Positions 35,924-45,246 are shown, counted from the stretch's first letter. The stretch: 64,000 nt of DNA from Actinoplanes sp. KI2 (GCF_025630775.1 NZ_JAOSZE010000014.1:62001-126000), one strand, 5' to 3'. The notes: generated by a model not told the origin, from the sequence alone. Translations and numbers: made by a program.

Positions 35924-37753
35924 TCAGAACAGGTAGAACGGCGCGGTCGGCGGGGCCTGGCCCTTCGGCGGGTTCGCCGGGGCGCCGACCAGGTCGCTCG
36001 CGGTGATCGCGACGGGTGCGCTGGACACCTGCCAGGCAAAGCCGGCCGTCTCGTACGACTCGGTGTCGGCGTTCTCGCGGTGACTGGTCGGGTTGGCCGG
36101 GTACGCCGTGAGGTAGGTGACCGCCTCGCCCCCGGCGTCCTGGACCCGGGTGCGCGACAGCGCGCCGTCGACAGACACGTCCGCCACCTGGTAGTGCTGA
36201 CCGTCCGCGCCGACGCCGGCCACGGCCAGGTAGGTTTCGCTGCTCCAGGCGACGGCCGTCACCTGGCGGAAGTCCGGCGGGAACAACCGCTCGGGGGTGC
36301 TCAGGGCGACCGAGCCGCCCCCCGTGTCGAGGGTCGCGCGGTAGAGCATGCCGCCGGCCACGATCGCCACCCGGTACCCGTCGGGCGCCACCGACACGGC
36401 GGTGATCGGGCCGGGCTGGCCCTGCCAGCTGACCGGCCCGCCCAACGAGCCGTCCGGGGCGAAGCTGTAGAGCTTGCCGTTCGCGGTGATCAGGCCGGTC
36501 GCGCCCTGCGGGTCGTCGCTGACGGAGGTCACCGCCCAGACGGGCCGGCCGAGCGGGACGGGGAGGCCGCGGACATCATGGAGCGTGGCCTGCGTTCCGC
36601 TCGCCGCCGAGCCGACCCGCAGTTTGCTGTTCTTGCCCGAGGTCACCACCGCCACGAACGTGCGCGAGGCGGGGCTGCTCATCGCGGCCGCGATGATGCC
36701 CTTGTTGTCGTCCGCCCGCAGTGCCGGGATCGGGTCGCCGGCCTGTGGCGAGGTCACCATCCGGTGGATCGCCCCGTTGTAGATCGCGAACTTCTGCGGC
36801 GTGGGGACCAGCTGGTCGGCCGGGTTGCTGTCGAGGTAGTCCGCACCGGAGTACCGGGTCGTGTCCTGGCCCTTGATCTTCAACTCGAGCGTGCTCGGCC
36901 CGGGGGTGGACAGCAACGACCACTGCAACTGCCGGCGCAAATGGTCGAGGGACTTCGCGTCGCCGGCCAGCGCCGGCGGACCGCTCAGTGTGACGGTGAG
37001 GGTGTCGTTGGTGACGATCGGCACGTTCTCCGGCACGTCGGACTTGTCCGGCAGGCCGTGCGCGACGTCGGGGGTCAGCCATCCCGCCGGGCCGCCGACC
37101 AGCCAATTCAGGATGGTGGTGGGCTGCTGCGCGCTGTTCACGCTCCGGGGCATGTAGCGCAGGTCGGGGATCAGCTCGGTGTTCTCGGTGTTCCAGAAGT
37201 AGATCGTGTGGCGCTGGTAGAACTGGTCCAGCGCGGTGTCGCTGAGCAGCAGCACCCTGTTCAACTGCGGCGGCAGCTGGGAGATGAAGAAGCCCTGCCC
37301 GGCCACCTGTTCGATCCCGAACTTGTACAGAGTTTTGTCGCCCGAGTCGGCGGACCGCTCCAGCGAGCCGTTCTTCAGCGTGCCGATCGTTTGCGCGTTG
37401 AACGTGACCACGCCGCCGTTCTGGAGGTTGAGCGGATCGCCCGTGAGCCGGATCACCCGGACCTCGGTAGGGCCGGCCTCGAAGCTCGCCCTGGCTCCGG
37501 GTGTGAGGAAGGCCTTGACCCGGTCCGCCGCGGTCTCCGGATCCCCCGCAGCGGCCTCGAGGAAGTACTGCAGCAACTGCTTCGAGTCGCCCGCGGACTC
37601 GCGGGTGTTCGGCGCCGCTTGGGTCGGGTCCTGGCCGGCCCCGACACCGCCGGACGGCCCGCCGCCGACGACGACCACCCTCGTCTCGTCGGGGATGCCG
37701 CAGCCGCCCAGCAGCAGCGCGGCCAGTGCGGCGACAGCCAGCAGGCGACGCAT
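35924..37753 (-). CDS. lpqB: Lipoprotein LpqB (MtrAB-associated)
   Basis: A 609-residue secreted lipoprotein that modulates the MtrB sensor. The signal peptide ends in LLLGGC with lipidated Cys18. The N-terminal GerMN-type domain runs to about residue 260 (VLLLSDTALDQFYQRHTIYF, DLRYMPRSVNSAQQPTTILN), and a C-terminal beta-propeller-like part has VSVAPDGYRVAIVAGGMLYR and similar blades. Its ATG shares one base with the mtrB stop, so mtrA-mtrB-lpqB is one coupled operon. Confidence 0.95.
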   Translation of the reverse strand: MRRLLAVAALAALLLGGCGIPDETRVVVVGGGPSGGVGAGQDPTQAAPNTRESAGDSKQLLQYFLEAAAGDPETAADRVKAFLTPGARASFEAGPTEVRVIRLTGDPLNLQNGGVVTFNAQTIGTLKNGSLERSADSGDKTLYKFGIEQVAGQGFFISQLPPQLNRVLLLSDTALDQFYQRHTIYFWNTENTELIPDLRYMPRSVNSAQQPTTILNWLVGGPAGWLTPDVAHGLPDKSDVPENVPIVTNDTLTVTLSGPPALAGDAKSLDHLRRQLQWSLLSTPGPSTLELKIKGQDTTRYSGADYLDSNPADQLVPTPQKFAIYNGAIHRMVTSPQAGDPIPALRADDNKGIIAAAMSSPASRTFVAVVTSGKNSKLRVGSAASGTQATLHDVRGLPVPLGRPVWAVTSVSDDPQGATGLITANGKLYSFAPDGSLGGPVSWQGQPGPITAVSVAPDGYRVAIVAGGMLYRATLDTGGGSVALSTPERLFPPDFRQVTAVAWSSETYLAVAGVGADGQHYQVADVSVDGALSRTRVQDAGGEAVTYLTAYPANPTSHRENADTESYETAGFAWQVSSAPVAITASDLVGAPANPPKGQAPPTAPFYLF

Positions 37754-39450
37754 CACACCACCTCGGCGGTCTCGTCGGCGGCGGCCGGCGCGACGGCTTC
37801 CGCCTCGATGGCCGGGACCCGGTCGCGGGGGATCAGCGGCAGCGGCGCGCTCAGCAGCCGGTCGCCGGCCCGCACCGGCAGGGTGAGCCGGAACTGGGCG
37901 CCCTCGCCCGGCGCGCCCCATGCCTCCAGCCAGCCGCCGTGCAGCCGGGCGTCCTCGGCGCTGATCGACAGGCCGAGGCCGGTGCCGCCGGTCTGCCGGG
38001 CGCGGGACGGGTCGGCCCGCCAGAACCGGTTGAAGACCAGGCGCTCCTCCCCCGTCTTGAGACCGATACCGTGGTCGCGCACGGTGATCGCGACGGCGAC
38101 GTCGTCACTCGCCAGGGTGATCTGCACCGGCCGGCCCTCGCCGTGCTCGACCGCGTTGCCGACCAGGTTGCGCAGCACCCGCTCGACCCGGCGCGGGTCG
38201 ACCTCGGCGATCACCGGGGTCTCGGGCAGCCGCAGCTCGATCGGCACCCCGGCCCGCTCGGCGAGGCCGGCCAGCCGGTCGGCGACCCGCTCCACGATCG
38301 GGACCAGGTCGGTGTGCTCGGCGTCGAGCGCGGCGAAGCCGGCGTCGAAGCGGCTGATCTCGAGCAGGTCGGTGAGCAGGCTCTCGAACCGGTCCAGCTC
38401 GGCCTGCAGCAGCTCCGCGCTGCGCGCGACGGCCGGCTCGAACTCGTCGCGCTCCGAGAAGATCAGGTCGGCGGCCATCCGCACCGTGGTGAGCGGTGTG
38501 CGCAGCTCGTGCGACACGTCCGAGGTGAAGCGCCGCTGGAGGCGGGACATCTCCTCGAGGCGGACGATCTGCCGCTGGAGGTTGGCCGCCATCTGGTTGA
38601 ACGAGGCGGCGAGCAGCGCCAGGTCGTCCTCGCCGTCGACCCTCATCCGCTGGTCGAGCAGGCCGGCCGAGAGCCGCTGGGCGGTGCGGGCCGCGTCTCG
38701 CACCGGCAGCACCACCAGGCGGGTGACCAGGCCGGCCACCACGCCGAGGAGGATCACCAGGGCCAGGCCGGTGACCAGCACCGTGGTGCGGATCTGGTTG
38801 GCGGCGCTGTCCTCGGTCGTCAGCGGCACGAGGTAGTAGAGCTCGACATGGCCGAAGCTGGTCGGCACCGGCGACCCGTACACCAAATATTTGATCTTCT
38901 TGCCGTCGTCGAAGGTGGCGGTGCGAACCTGCTGGGCAATCTTCGAATCCTTCGAAACCGCCCTGATCAGGTCCTTCGTGATCAGCTCGTCGGTATTCTT
39001 CTTCGTCGAGGTGACCGGCCTGAGGTTGGGGAACTGGTCGGCGCGCATCACGACGATCGAGCCGCCGGACTCGGCCGGGTCGTCGTCGGCGAGCGCGGTC
39101 ACCGCCTGGCTCATGGCACTCGGCAGCGTCGAGTCCTTCGCAATGAAATACACGCTGAGCTGGGATTCCGCCCACTTCGTCTTGCTCTGCAGCGAGGACT
39201 GCACCTCGTCCTGCGCGCGGTTGAGCAGGATGCGGGCGCTGTTCTGTGCGACGAAGAAGCCGAACGCGCCGACCAGCACGCTGGACGCAGCCAGGGTGAG
39301 CGCCACGATGCGCAGCTGCAGTGACCGACGCCACTGCCGGCGGGCCGGCGCCGACCAGTGCTCGAACCGGCGCCCGAGCACGCGGTAGTACCGCCGGAGC
39401 ACCCGCAGGGCGCGGCGGAGGGGCATCGGGAGCCAGCTTGGAGCACGCAT
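37753..39450 (-). CDS. mtrB: Sensor histidine kinase MtrB
   Basis: A 565-residue osmosensing and cell-wall-sensing kinase acting at septa. Two membrane segments (LQLRIVALTLAASSVLVGAF and TTVLVTGLALVILLGVVAGL) enclose an extracellular sensor of about 170 residues. HAMP follows (RLVVLPVRDAARTAQRLSAG), then HisKA with RRFTSDVSHELRTPLTTVR (phospho-His314) and HATPase with NLVGNAVEHGEG, DHGIGL, VFNRFWRADPSRAR and GGTGLGLSIS. It lies 29 bases after mtrA and overlaps lpqB by one base. Confidence 0.96.
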   Translation of the reverse strand: MRAPSWLPMPLRRALRVLRRYYRVLGRRFEHWSAPARRQWRRSLQLRIVALTLAASSVLVGAFGFFVAQNSARILLNRAQDEVQSSLQSKTKWAESQLSVYFIAKDSTLPSAMSQAVTALADDDPAESGGSIVVMRADQFPNLRPVTSTKKNTDELITKDLIRAVSKDSKIAQQVRTATFDDGKKIKYLVYGSPVPTSFGHVELYYLVPLTTEDSAANQIRTTVLVTGLALVILLGVVAGLVTRLVVLPVRDAARTAQRLSAGLLDQRMRVDGEDDLALLAASFNQMAANLQRQIVRLEEMSRLQRRFTSDVSHELRTPLTTVRMAADLIFSERDEFEPAVARSAELLQAELDRFESLLTDLLEISRFDAGFAALDAEHTDLVPIVERVADRLAGLAERAGVPIELRLPETPVIAEVDPRRVERVLRNLVGNAVEHGEGRPVQITLASDDVAVAITVRDHGIGLKTGEERLVFNRFWRADPSRARQTGGTGLGLSISAEDARLHGGWLEAWGAPGEGAQFRLTLPVRAGDRLLSAPLPLIPRDRVPAIEAEAVAPAAADETAEVV

Positions 39451-39479
39451 CTCGCGGCAAGGTTAGCCGCTCGGAGCGA

Positions 39480-40169
39480 TCAGGCGGTGCCCGCCTTGTA
39501 GCCGACCCCGCGCACCGTGAGGATGATCTCGGGGCGTTCCGGGTCCGGTTCGATCTTCGCCCGGAGCCGCTGCACGTGGACGTTCACCAGCCGGGTGTCG
39601 GCCGCGTGCCGGTAACCCCAGACCTGCTCGAGCAGCACCTCGCGGGTGAACACCTGGCGCGGCTTGCGGGCCAGGGCGACCAGCAGGTCGAACTCCAGCG
39701 GGGTGAGCTTGACCTCCTCGTCGTCGCGGCTCACCGTGTGCGCCGGGACGTCGATGGTGATCTGGTTGCCGGGCGGGCCGATGGTGAGCATCTCCGGCGC
39801 GGCGTCCTCGCCGCGGCGCAGCCGGGCACGCATCCGCGCGACCAGCTCCTTGGGCTTGAACGGCTTCACCACGTAGTCGTCGGCGCCGGACTCCAGGCCC
39901 AGCACCACGTCCACGGTGTCGCTCTTGGCGGTGAGCATCACGATCGGGATGCCCGACTCGGCGCGGATCGCGCGCGCCACGTCGATGCCGCTCATCCCGG
40001 GCAGCATCAGGTCGAGCAGCACGATGTCCGGCCGGTTTTCCCGGAAAGCGGCCAGGGCGCGCTCGCCGTCGGCGACGAACGAGGGCAGGAAGCCCTCGCT
40101 CCGCAAAACGATGCCGAGCATCTCGGCCAACGCTGGATCGTCATCGACGACGAGTACCCGGGCTCTCAT
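39480..40169 (-). CDS. mtrA: Response regulator MtrA (OmpR/PhoB type)
   Basis: A 229-residue essential regulator of cell-wall and division genes in actinobacteria. The receiver has acidic residues in VLVVDDDPALAEML, phosphoacceptor Asp53 in DIVLLDLMLPGMSG, Thr/Lys in VMLTAKSD and DDYVVKPFKPKEL. The C-terminal winged helix is VKLTPLEFDLLVALARKPRQ, VFTREVLLEQVWGYRHAADT and RLVNVHVQRLRAKIEPDPER. ATG 40169 gives the conserved MRARVLVVDDD start. Confidence 0.96.
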   Translation of the reverse strand: MRARVLVVDDDPALAEMLGIVLRSEGFLPSFVADGERALAAFRENRPDIVLLDLMLPGMSGIDVARAIRAESGIPIVMLTAKSDTVDVVLGLESGADDYVVKPFKPKELVARMRARLRRGEDAAPEMLTIGPPGNQITIDVPAHTVSRDDEEVKLTPLEFDLLVALARKPRQVFTREVLLEQVWGYRHAADTRLVNVHVQRLRAKIEPDPERPEIILTVRGVGYKAGTA

Positions 40170-40237
40170 GCGGTCCAATATTGCACTGTCCTCCCGAACC
40201 ACGTGTACCCCGGTACCGATCTCTGTCCGCCGGCAGC

Positions 40238-41518
40238 CTACGCGAACAGCCCACGTCCCCAGAAGTCGTCGGGTCCGGTGACCCCCGGCGGACAGGCCCA
40301 CAATCCGCTGGAGACGTGCCGGGTGTACTCGTTCATGGCGTCGTGACGGGCCAGATTTGTCTGGATCGGGACGAAGTGGGTGCGCGGGTCACGCTGGTAC
40401 GCGATGAAGAACAGCCCGGCGTTGAGCCGGCCCAGCCCGTCCGAGCCGTCAACGAAGTTGTAGCCGCGTCGGAGCAGGTGGGCGCCGTTGTTGGTGTCCG
40501 GGTGGGCGATCCGCACGTGCGCGTCCACCGGGATCAGCGGGTCGCCGTCGCCGTTCTTGGCGACCAGGTCGATCTCGTCGAACTCCTTGGCCTGGCCGAG
40601 CGCCGCCCCCTCGCCCTTGGTCCGCCCGATGATGTTCTCCTGGTCGCCGAGTGGGCTGCGGTCCCAGGTCTCGATCATCATGCGAATCTTTCGGGTGACC
40701 GCGTACGAGCCGCCGGCCATCCAGTCCGGCCCGTCCTCCGGCCGCACCCAGAGGTGCTCCTTGATCAGGTCGGTCTCCTCGGCCTTGAGGTTGGCCGTGC
40801 CGTCCTTGAAGCCGAACAGGTTGCGCGGGGTCGCCTGCGACGTGGAGGTCGACGACGTACGCCCGAAGCCCAGCTGCGACCAGCGCACGCTGACCACACC
40901 CATCCCGATCCGGGCCAGGTTGCGGATCGCGTGCACCGCCACCTGCGGGTCGTTGGCGCAGGCCTGCACGCAGATGTCGCCGCCGGAGATGGCCGGGTCG
41001 ATCGTGTCGCCCGGGAAGTGCGGCAGGTCGGCGAGCGCGGCCGGCTTGCGCGCGGCCAGCCCGAAGCGGTCCTTGCCGGACGAGTCGCGGAACAGGGTGG
41101 GCCCGAAGCCGACGGTCAGGGTGAGGCCGGACGGCGGCAGCCCGATCGCCTCGCCGGTGTCGTCGGGCGGGGCCTCGAGGATGCCCGCGGTGGCGCCGAT
41201 CGGGCCGGCGTCCTGGCCGGCCGTCATCCGGGCCGCCGCCGCGGTCCAGTCCTTGAGCATCTGGACCAGCTGGTCGCGGTCCTTGGTAAGCACGTCGAAC
41301 GCGACGAAGTGCAGCCGGTCCTGGGCCGGGGTGACGATGCCGGCCTGGGTCGCGCCGTGGAACGCGATCGCGTCCGAGAAGGTGGTGTCGGTCGGCTTCT
41401 CGGACTTGTCGGCAAGAATCGAGGCACCGACCGCCGACGCACCGACGACCCCGGCCACCCCGGCGCCGGCGAGGCCGATCGCCCGCCGGCGCGAGACCTT
41501 TTTCTCGGCCATGGTCAC
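40238..41518 (-). CDS. efeB: Deferrochelatase/peroxidase EfeB (DyP-type)
   Basis: A 426-residue haem-dependent peroxidase exported folded by the Tat system. The Tat signal is KKVSRRRAIGLAGAGVAGVV. The DyP motif GXXDG is in NLFGFKDGTANLK, with further family blocks LTVGFGPTLFRD, DICVQACANDPQVAVHAIRN and AYQRDPRTHFVPIQTNLARH. GTG 41518 overlaps the efeO stop (GTGA); ATG 41512 is an alternative two codons in. In EfeUOB systems it oxidises ferrous iron or extracts iron from haem. Confidence 0.95.
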   Translation of the reverse strand: MTMAEKKVSRRRAIGLAGAGVAGVVGASAVGASILADKSEKPTDTTFSDAIAFHGATQAGIVTPAQDRLHFVAFDVLTKDRDQLVQMLKDWTAAAARMTAGQDAGPIGATAGILEAPPDDTGEAIGLPPSGLTLTVGFGPTLFRDSSGKDRFGLAARKPAALADLPHFPGDTIDPAISGGDICVQACANDPQVAVHAIRNLARIGMGVVSVRWSQLGFGRTSSTSTSQATPRNLFGFKDGTANLKAEETDLIKEHLWVRPEDGPDWMAGGSYAVTRKIRMMIETWDRSPLGDQENIIGRTKGEGAALGQAKEFDEIDLVAKNGDGDPLIPVDAHVRIAHPDTNNGAHLLRRGYNFVDGSDGLGRLNAGLFFIAYQRDPRTHFVPIQTNLARHDAMNEYTRHVSSGLWACPPGVTGPDDFWGRGLFA

Positions 41519-42642
41519 TTCTGCGCAATCACGCCGGCGATCTTGCTGATCGGCTCAGCAAGCGCGTTGATCACGTCGGACAGGCCCTTCAGCTGCTCCC
41601 GGGTGAGCTGGTTCTGCAGCTTCCACCCGTCGCCGTCGCGGTACTTCGCGAGCTCGGTGTCGACGTTGGCGAAGGCGGTGTCGATCTGCTTGACCAGCGC
41701 CGGGTTGCGCTGCTCGAGCGCCGGGCGCAGGGCCGCGACCGCCGCCTGCGAGCCGTCCACGTTGGCCGCGAAGTCCCACAGGTCGGTGTGCGAGTACCGC
41801 TCCTCCTCGCCGGTGATCTTGCTGGTGGCGACCTCGTCGAGCAGCTCCTTGGCGCCGTTGGCCAGCTGCAGCGGGGAGAGCTTCTCGGCCTTGGCCTTGG
41901 TGACGATCTCCTTGACGTCGGTGACCAGCTGGTCGGCGATCGCGCCGTCCTTGCTGACGTCCTTGGTCACCCAGAGGTCCTTCTCCAGCTTGTGGAAGCC
42001 GGTGAAGGGCAGCGCCGCGGTGGCGTCGTCCTCGCGGCCGTCGATCTTCGGGTCGAGGTCACCGAAGATCTCGGCCACCGGCTCGATCCGCTCGTAGTAG
42101 GTGCGGGCCACCGGGTAGAGCTTCTTGGCCTTCTCGATGTCGCCGGCCTTCACCGCGTTCGCGAAGTCGGTGGTCTTCTGCAGCAGCGCCTCGCTCTGCG
42201 TGGTGATGTACCGGGTGTAGCTCGCGGTGGCCTGGGCCAGCGCGGCGTCCTCGGAGAGCGGCGAGGCCGAGCCGGCCACGGTAAGCGTGTTCCGGATGCC
42301 GTTGCCGACCATGCCCGGCTTGCAGGCGGCCTGGTAGGTGCCGGCCGGCAGCTCGACGCGCAGCTCGCGGGAGAGGCCGGGGGTGATGTTCTCGACCTCG
42401 CCCATCACCCGGTCGCCCGCGGCGTAGACGTAGAACTCGGTCACCTTGGTGCCGGAGTTGGCGATCGCGAAGACGTGCGTACCGGCGTCGAGCTGGCTCT
42501 TGGCCACCTCGCACCCGGTGTCGGTGGCCTTCACGGTGATCGGGCCGCCCGCGCCGGCGGCGTCGGACTTGGTGCCCGACTTGCCGCAGGCGGCGACGGC
42601 GCTGAGCGCGACCAACGAAAGGATCAAGGGGATACGACGCAC
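41515..42642 (-). CDS. efeO: Iron uptake lipoprotein EfeO (cupredoxin + M75 domains)
   Basis: A 375-residue periplasm-side iron-binding protein. The signal LILSLVALSAVAAC has a lipobox-like end (VAAC), so it is probably a lipoprotein. A cupredoxin-like domain spans about residues 30-125 (ITVKATDTGCEVAKSQLDAG, RELRVELPAGTYQAACKPGM). The M75 peptidase-like domain has the HXXE motif in FTGFHKLEKDLW and EERYSHTDLWDFAANVDGSQ. GTG 42642 follows AGGAG. It lies 11 bases after efeU and overlaps efeB. Confidence 0.95.
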   Translation of the reverse strand: MRRIPLILSLVALSAVAACGKSGTKSDAAGAGGPITVKATDTGCEVAKSQLDAGTHVFAIANSGTKVTEFYVYAAGDRVMGEVENITPGLSRELRVELPAGTYQAACKPGMVGNGIRNTLTVAGSASPLSEDAALAQATASYTRYITTQSEALLQKTTDFANAVKAGDIEKAKKLYPVARTYYERIEPVAEIFGDLDPKIDGREDDATAALPFTGFHKLEKDLWVTKDVSKDGAIADQLVTDVKEIVTKAKAEKLSPLQLANGAKELLDEVATSKITGEEERYSHTDLWDFAANVDGSQAAVAALRPALEQRNPALVKQIDTAFANVDTELAKYRDGDGWKLQNQLTREQLKGLSDVINALAEPISKIAGVIAQK

Positions 42643-42653
42643 GAGGGGGTCTC

Positions 42654-43499
42654 CTAGGCCTGCGGTGCGGGGGCGGGTGCGGGTGCCGGCGCGGGTTTGC
42701 GCGCCGGCCAGAGGAAGAGAACGAGGACGGGCACGGCGTACAGCACCCAGGCGATCACCTCGAGCACCGTCGGCTCGGCGGTGACGTTGAACATCCCGGC
42801 CAGCAGGGTGGCGTACCAGGTGGAGGGGTCGAGAACGCCCGCCGCGTGGTAGGCGACGTCGTTCACGCCCGGCAGCACGGTGGCCTCCTGGAGGGAGTGC
42901 AGGCCGTACTTGAAGATGCCGGCGGCGACCAGGATGAGCAGCACGCCGGTCCATCTGAAGAACACCGTCAGGTTGATCCGGACCGCGGTCGCGTACATCA
43001 GGTAGCCGATCGCGACGGCGGTGAGGATCCCGCCGATCAGCGCGACCAGCGGGCCGCCGTTGAGGTCGGCGCCCTGCACCGCGGCGTAGAAGATCAGCGA
43101 GGTTTCCAGGCCCTCGCGGACCACGGCCAGGAAGGCCATGACGCCGACCGCGAGCGAGCCGACCGCGAGCGCGTCCTCGAGCTTGTTGCGAAGCTCACCC
43201 GCGATGCCCCGGGCCGCCCGGCGCATCCAGAAGATCATCCAGGTGACGAAGCAGATCGCCGCGATCGAGGTGACCGCCTCGAAGAGCTCCTGCTGCCGGT
43301 AGTCCTGCAGCAGGGTGGTCTCGGTGTAGCTGAGCAGCCAGCCGAAGAACACGGAGACCGCCACCGCGGCGGCGACCCCGATCCAGACCAGCTTGAGCTT
43401 GTCCTTGCGTTCCGACTTGACCAGAAAGGCGACGAGGATGCTGACCACCAGGGTGGCCTCCAACCCCTCGCGCAACCCGATGAGGTAGGTGGCAAGCAT
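42654..43499 (-). CDS. efeU: Iron permease EfeU (FTR1 family)
   Basis: A 281-residue membrane permease. The two REGLE iron-binding motifs are LIGLREGLEATLVVSILVA (residues 10-14) and AVVREGLETSLIFYAAVQ. About seven hydrophobic segments are present, and the C-terminus is a Pro/Ala repeat (APAPAPAPAP). It is the first gene of the efeUOB operon. The IdeR/DtxR-type box at 43527-43545 lies 28 bases upstream of its ATG, so transcription is probably shut off by iron. Confidence 0.95.
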   Translation of the reverse strand: MLATYLIGLREGLEATLVVSILVAFLVKSERKDKLKLVWIGVAAAVAVSVFFGWLLSYTETTLLQDYRQQELFEAVTSIAAICFVTWMIFWMRRAARGIAGELRNKLEDALAVGSLAVGVMAFLAVVREGLETSLIFYAAVQGADLNGGPLVALIGGILTAVAIGYLMYATAVRINLTVFFRWTGVLLILVAAGIFKYGLHSLQEATVLPGVNDVAYHAAGVLDPSTWYATLLAGMFNVTAEPTVLEVIAWVLYAVPVLVLFLWPARKPAPAPAPAPAPQA

Positions 43500-43526
43500 G
43501 GCTCTCCGCTTCTCGACACGTCACTC

Positions 43527-43545
43527 TTAGCTAAGGCGATCCTAA
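43527..43545. promoter_or_regulatory. IdeR/DtxR-type iron box upstream of efeUOB
   Basis: TTAGCTAAGGCGATCCTAA is a 19-bp imperfect palindrome matching the DtxR/IdeR consensus (TTAGGTTAGGCTAACCTAA) in the outer halves. More half-sites follow directly (GTTAGG at 43546-43551 and CCTTAG at 43561-43566), so two dimers may bind. It lies just upstream of efeU. Confidence 0.75.
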
Positions 43546-43599
43546 GTTAGGACTGGCATACCTTAGCAAGTCCCTCCTACGATTCGTAGGCAGCAGGGA

Positions 43600-43627
43600 G
43601 CGGGCGGCCCCGATGGGACCGCCCGCC
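43600..43627. terminator. Hairpin downstream of the DUF397 gene
   Basis: GCGGGCGG and CCGCCCGC pair (8 bp) around a 12-base loop, about 27 bases after the DUF397 stop on the minus strand. It probably separates that gene from the efe promoter region. A short perfect palindrome CCTACGA-T-TCGTAGG lies at 43577-43591. Confidence 0.45.
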
Positions 43628-43653
43628 AGTGAGGTGTGAGGCCGGCGAGAGCC

Positions 43654-43857
43654 TCAGGATCCGGGGCGGTCGAACTCCCCGGCCCGGATCCCGGCGATGA
43701 ACCCCGACCACTGAGAGGCGGCGAAGGTCAGGACGGGACTGTTGGCGTCCTTCGAGTCGCGCACCAGCACGGCCGCCGTAACGTTCGCTACCTCGACGCA
43801 GTGGCCGGCTGCCGCGCTTCGAGTGCTCTTACGCCAGGTGAGATTGGCGTACCGCAT
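43654..43857 (-). CDS. DUF397 domain protein
   Basis: A 67-residue protein that is almost entirely the DUF397 fold: YANLTWRKSTRSAAAGHCVE, VANVTAAVLVRDSKDANSPV, LTFAASQWSGFIAGIRAGEF. In streptomycetes such small proteins pair with the XRE-type regulator encoded next to them and control development or antibiotic genes. Here the partner is 34 bases upstream. ATG 43857 follows GGAAGGGG. Confidence 0.92.
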   Translation of the reverse strand: MRYANLTWRKSTRSAAAGHCVEVANVTAAVLVRDSKDANSPVLTFAASQWSGFIAGIRAGEFDRPGS

Positions 43858-43891
43858 TTCTGTCCCCTTCCAGGATGGATGCGCCTCCATT

Positions 43892-44758
43892 TCAGCTCAG
43901 AAGGCCGCCGCGGACCCGAAGCGCTTCCTCCCTTTCAGCGATGACCGTTCGGCTCAGTTCTGCCGACAAAGAGCGTTCCCGCAGGTCAGCGAGCGCATCC
44001 CGATAGACCTCGACTTCGCTGTCGGTCACCCGGAAGAGACCGCCCATCAGCCCCTCGCTGTGCACGATCGGGTTACGGGTGCCGGCCGGGAACTCGAGCA
44101 CCATGAACGACTCGCCCTGTCCGGCATGCGCGCCCGCGGCGAACGGCATGATCCGCAGCTCCACCCCGGGCCGCCGACTGTCCTCACCGAGCTTCGCCAC
44201 CTGGCGGCGCAGCACCTCCACGCCGCCCACCTCGCGGTGGAGCACCGCCTCGTCGAGCACCATCAGCAGCGACGGCGGCGGCTCCCGGGTGAGCACCGCC
44301 TGCCGGGCCATCCGCAGCGCGAGCCGGCGCTGGGCCACGGCCTGGTCACCGACGTCGGCGCCGGCCTCGATCACCGCGCGGGCGTACTCGTCGGTCTGCA
44401 GCAGACCGGGGACGACCTGGCTCTCCCACTCGCTGATGAAGGTGGCCTCGGCCTCGAGCGCGACGAACTCGTCGTACGGGTCCGGGACCGACGACCGATA
44501 CGGCGTCCACCAGGCCCGGGCTCGGCCGCGCCGGGCCAGGTCGCGCAGGCGGTCACGGTCCTCGACACGGACGCCGTACGCGGTGAGGAGCCGTTCGAGA
44601 TCTTCCTCGCTGATCGCGGTGTGCGCCGTCTCGATCCGGCTGAGCTTCGACTCGGACCAGCCGAGCGCCGTCGCCACCGTGGCGGCACGGCGATCACTGC
44701 GGAGCCGGCGCAACTCGACACCCAGCTCGCGCCGCGCAGTGGAGGTCGGCCTCGCCAC
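43892..44758 (-). CDS. XRE-family regulator with DUF5753 domain
   Basis: A DNA-binding regulator of about 288 residues. The helix-turn-helix near the start is LGVELRRLRSDRRAATVATA, LGWSESKLSRIETAHTAISE. The rest is the DUF5753 domain typical of partners of DUF397 proteins (YDEFVALEAEATFISEWESQ, VVPGLLQTDEYARAVIEAGA, LRIMPFAAGAHAGQGESFMV). The start is uncertain: GTG 44758 is favoured, and ATG 44803 adds 15 residues. It forms a two-gene operon with the DUF397 gene. Confidence 0.9.
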   Translation of the reverse strand: MARPTSTARRELGVELRRLRSDRRAATVATALGWSESKLSRIETAHTAISEEDLERLLTAYGVRVEDRDRLRDLARRGRARAWWTPYRSSVPDPYDEFVALEAEATFISEWESQVVPGLLQTDEYARAVIEAGADVGDQAVAQRRLALRMARQAVLTREPPPSLLMVLDEAVLHREVGGVEVLRRQVAKLGEDSRRPGVELRIMPFAAGAHAGQGESFMVLEFPAGTRNPIVHSEGLMGGLFRVTDSEVEVYRDALADLRERSLSAELSRTVIAEREEALRVRGGLLS

Positions 44759-44900
44759 GCCAGACACCTTAACCGCGCAGCGGTGGCTCGCTGCAACTTG
44801 CACCGGACACTATGCACTTGCACGCAGGTCAGGGGGCATGAGGAAATGAATGTGAACAACGGGTTCACGGTGGCGGCAACCGCCGTGCCCCCGGAGAAAT

Positions 44901-44933
44901 CGAGCCCCCGTCCATCGGGCGGACGGGGGCTCG
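44901..44933. terminator. Perfect 13-bp hairpin upstream of the XRE gene
   Basis: CGAGCCCCCGTCC and GGACGGGGGCTCG pair perfectly around a 7-base loop. It lies in a long gene-free stretch, so which transcript it would end is unclear. Confidence 0.5.
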
Positions 44934-45002
44934 ATGCCGGACCGCGAGCGGATATTCCCCCGACGGGTGAACGGCTCGCATGATTCAAAAGCGATTCCCG
45001 GA

Positions 45003-45104
45003 TACGAGTCGAGCGCCGTCCCCGACCGCAATCCCGCCCGGCCCGCCGCGCCCCGCGAGCCGGGTGCACCTTCAGCCCGTGCCGCGACCGCCGGGCGGAG
45101 CTGC
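45003..45104 (+). repeat. Long inverted repeat, left arm
   Basis: A 102-bp sequence that recurs as its reverse complement at 45467-45568 with about eight mismatches and no gap by eye. The best-conserved block includes CCGCAATCCCGCCCGGCCCG. The arms are 362 bp apart. The whole stretch 44934-45633 (700 bases) has no supported gene. Confidence 0.8.
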
Positions 45105-45211
45105 CCACTTGCGCTCGCGGCCGCCCCGCCGAGGCAGGGCGCCCGGGGCGGGAGTCGACCACGTAAGCCGCGGGAGTGGAGCCGGCCGTGGCCGGGAGCC
45201 TGGCGCATAGC

Positions 45212-45246
45212 GAACGGGGCGACAGGCTAAGCCCGCCGCCCCGTTC
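45212..45246. terminator. Hairpin between the inverted-repeat arms
   Basis: GAACGGGGCG and CGCCCCGTTC pair perfectly around a 15-base loop. The bases after it (45300-45400) are clearly more AT-rich than the rest of the window. Confidence 0.4.
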
